Part shown: positions 4,510-5,213 of the stretch, piece by piece
How positions within the stretch are numbered: position 1 is the first letter of the stretch
Layout: each line of letters opens with the position of its first letter
DNA from: Thermoleophilia bacterium
GTDB taxonomy: Bacteria; Actinomycetota; Thermoleophilia; Gaiellales; Gaiellaceae
Length of the DNA: 5,213 nt
Assembly: GCA_025933895.1 (NCBI GenBank)
Contig: JAICZB010000191.1
Location: forward strand, 1 to 5,213
Direction of reading: 5' to 3'
Notes under the pieces: model-generated
What the model was told of the DNA's origin: nothing
Databases searched by the model: none
The model's input: only the letters and a program-made list of their open reading frames with translations
Translations under genes and position numbers: made by a program

Positions 4510-5213
4510 AACGCCTCACCTGCCTCGCCCTCCTGCTCGCCGCCGGTGCGAGCGCGGGTTGCGGCGGCTCGCGGTCGAGTGACCGATGCGCCTCCTCGCC
4601 ACGCGGCATCCACAAGATCTGTCACGTCGTCGTGATCATGGAGGAGAACCGCTCCTTCGACTCCTTCTTCGGCACGTATCCGCACGCCGACGGAATCCCG
4701 ATGAAGGAAGGCGTGCCGACCGTATGCGTGCCGAACGCGGTCGGGCAGTGCGTGAAGCCGTTCCTCGAACGGACAGGTCTCGTCGATTCGGGCGGCGCGC
4801 ACGGACCGCTCGCCGGCAAGGAGGACGTCGACGGCGGCCGTATGGACGGCTTCATCCGCGTCACCGACGGGCGGATCATCCGCGAGTGCCGGAGCAATCC
4901 GCGGAGCACGGCCTGCTCCCGCCTCCGCCGACCGAACGTCATGAGCTACCACGACGGGAGCCAGATCCCGAACTACTGGGCCTACGCGCGCAACTTCGTC
5001 CTCCAGGACCACATGTTCGAGCCCAACTGGGGCTGGAGCCTGCCGGCGCACCTCTGGCTCGTCTCCGGCTGGTCGGCGCAGTGCCGCGACCCGTACCAGG
5101 CGAGCACGTGCACGACGAACCTCGCCGGGCCGAAGGACGGGCCGAGCGCCCCGCTCCGGCGCCATCCCCACGGGCCGATCTACGGCTGGACCGACCTCAC
5201 GTACCTCCTCCAC
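4506..5213 (+). CDS. Second phosphoesterase paralogue, probable lipoprotein (cut by the window edge)
   Basis: The 236 codons present align throughout with the preceding enzyme: GIHKI (34-38), MEENRSFDSFFGTYP (45-59, Glu47/Asn48), RMDGF (112-116), YHDGSQIPNYWAYA (148-161), LQDHMFE (166-172), WSLPAHLWLVSGWS (177-190, Ser178 the probable nucleophile) and GWTDLTYLLH at the edge. The N terminus reads (M)KRLTCLALLLAAGASAGCGG, a short signal peptide ending at a lipobox-like SAGC with Cys19 as the lipidation candidate; Ser at -3 makes it atypical. The only usable start before the signal peptide is CTG at 4506-4508, overlapping the upstream TGA as CTGA. No in-frame ATG, GTG or TTG occurs between the upstream coding end and codon 43, inside the conserved domain. 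Cysteines 74/82, 128/137 and 193/202 match pairs in the first enzyme. The metal-binding C-terminal half lies beyond the window, so activity cannot be judged. Confidence 0.85.
   Translation, partial: MKRLTCLALLLAAGASAGCGGSRSSDRCASSPRGIHKICHVVVIMEENRSFDSFFGTYPHADGIPMKEGVPTVCVPNAVGQCVKPFLERTGLVDSGGAHGPLAGKEDVDGGRMDGFIRVTDGRIIRECRSNPRSTACSRLRRPNVMSYHDGSQIPNYWAYARNFVLQDHMFEPNWGWSLPAHLWLVSGWSAQCRDPYQASTCTTNLAGPKDGPSAPLRRHPHGPIYGWTDLTYLLH

Overview
The window is high-GC bacterial DNA with dense coding, strong G/C bias at third codon positions and several non-ATG starts (GTG, TTG, possibly CTG). Together with the gene families present, this suggests an actinomycete-like organism. A deep-branching lineage such as Thermoleophilia is a plausible guess, but it rests on remembered similarity of the small proteins and not on a marker gene. 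No rRNA, tRNA, CRISPR array, insertion sequence or phage gene is visible.

Left half (1-2563), all on the minus strand. Read in the direction of transcription it holds a membrane M48 (Ste24/HtpX-like) zinc metalloprotease (2563-1442), a 103-bp gap, an 83-residue Cys/His protein of unknown function (1338-1087), a classical short-chain dehydrogenase/reductase of the YdfG type (1046-309), and the first 104 codons of a formyltransferase-fold protein that runs off the left edge. The last two overlap by an ATGA and are probably translationally coupled.

Middle (2564-3114). A 102-bp divergent intergenic region carries four copies of the hexamer TTCGGG (two per strand) and two competing dyads. It lies between the protease and a plus-strand gene for a 52-residue, two-helix hydrophobic peptide, which has a near-perfect ribosome binding site and a strong hairpin terminator. 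A second tiny plus-strand gene follows (2895-3056). It encodes a 53-residue protein with one membrane helix and a CxxC...CxC cluster. A bipartite hairpin then precedes the next gene.

Right half (3115-5213), plus strand. Two tandem paralogous exported phosphoesterases of the phospholipase C/AcpA type lie here. The first is complete (464 residues, Sec-type signal peptide). The second overlaps it by 4 bp, has a lipoprotein-like N terminus, begins at an apparent CTG codon, and is cut by the right edge.

The probable theme of the middle and right parts is the cell envelope: a membrane protease, two mini membrane proteins and two secreted or tethered phosphoesterases. The dehydrogenase/formyltransferase pair looks metabolic, with unknown substrates. 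I see no clearly new multi-gene system. The most noteworthy items are the Cys-rich mini membrane protein, the repeated-hexamer intergenic region and the unusual start of the second phosphoesterase.
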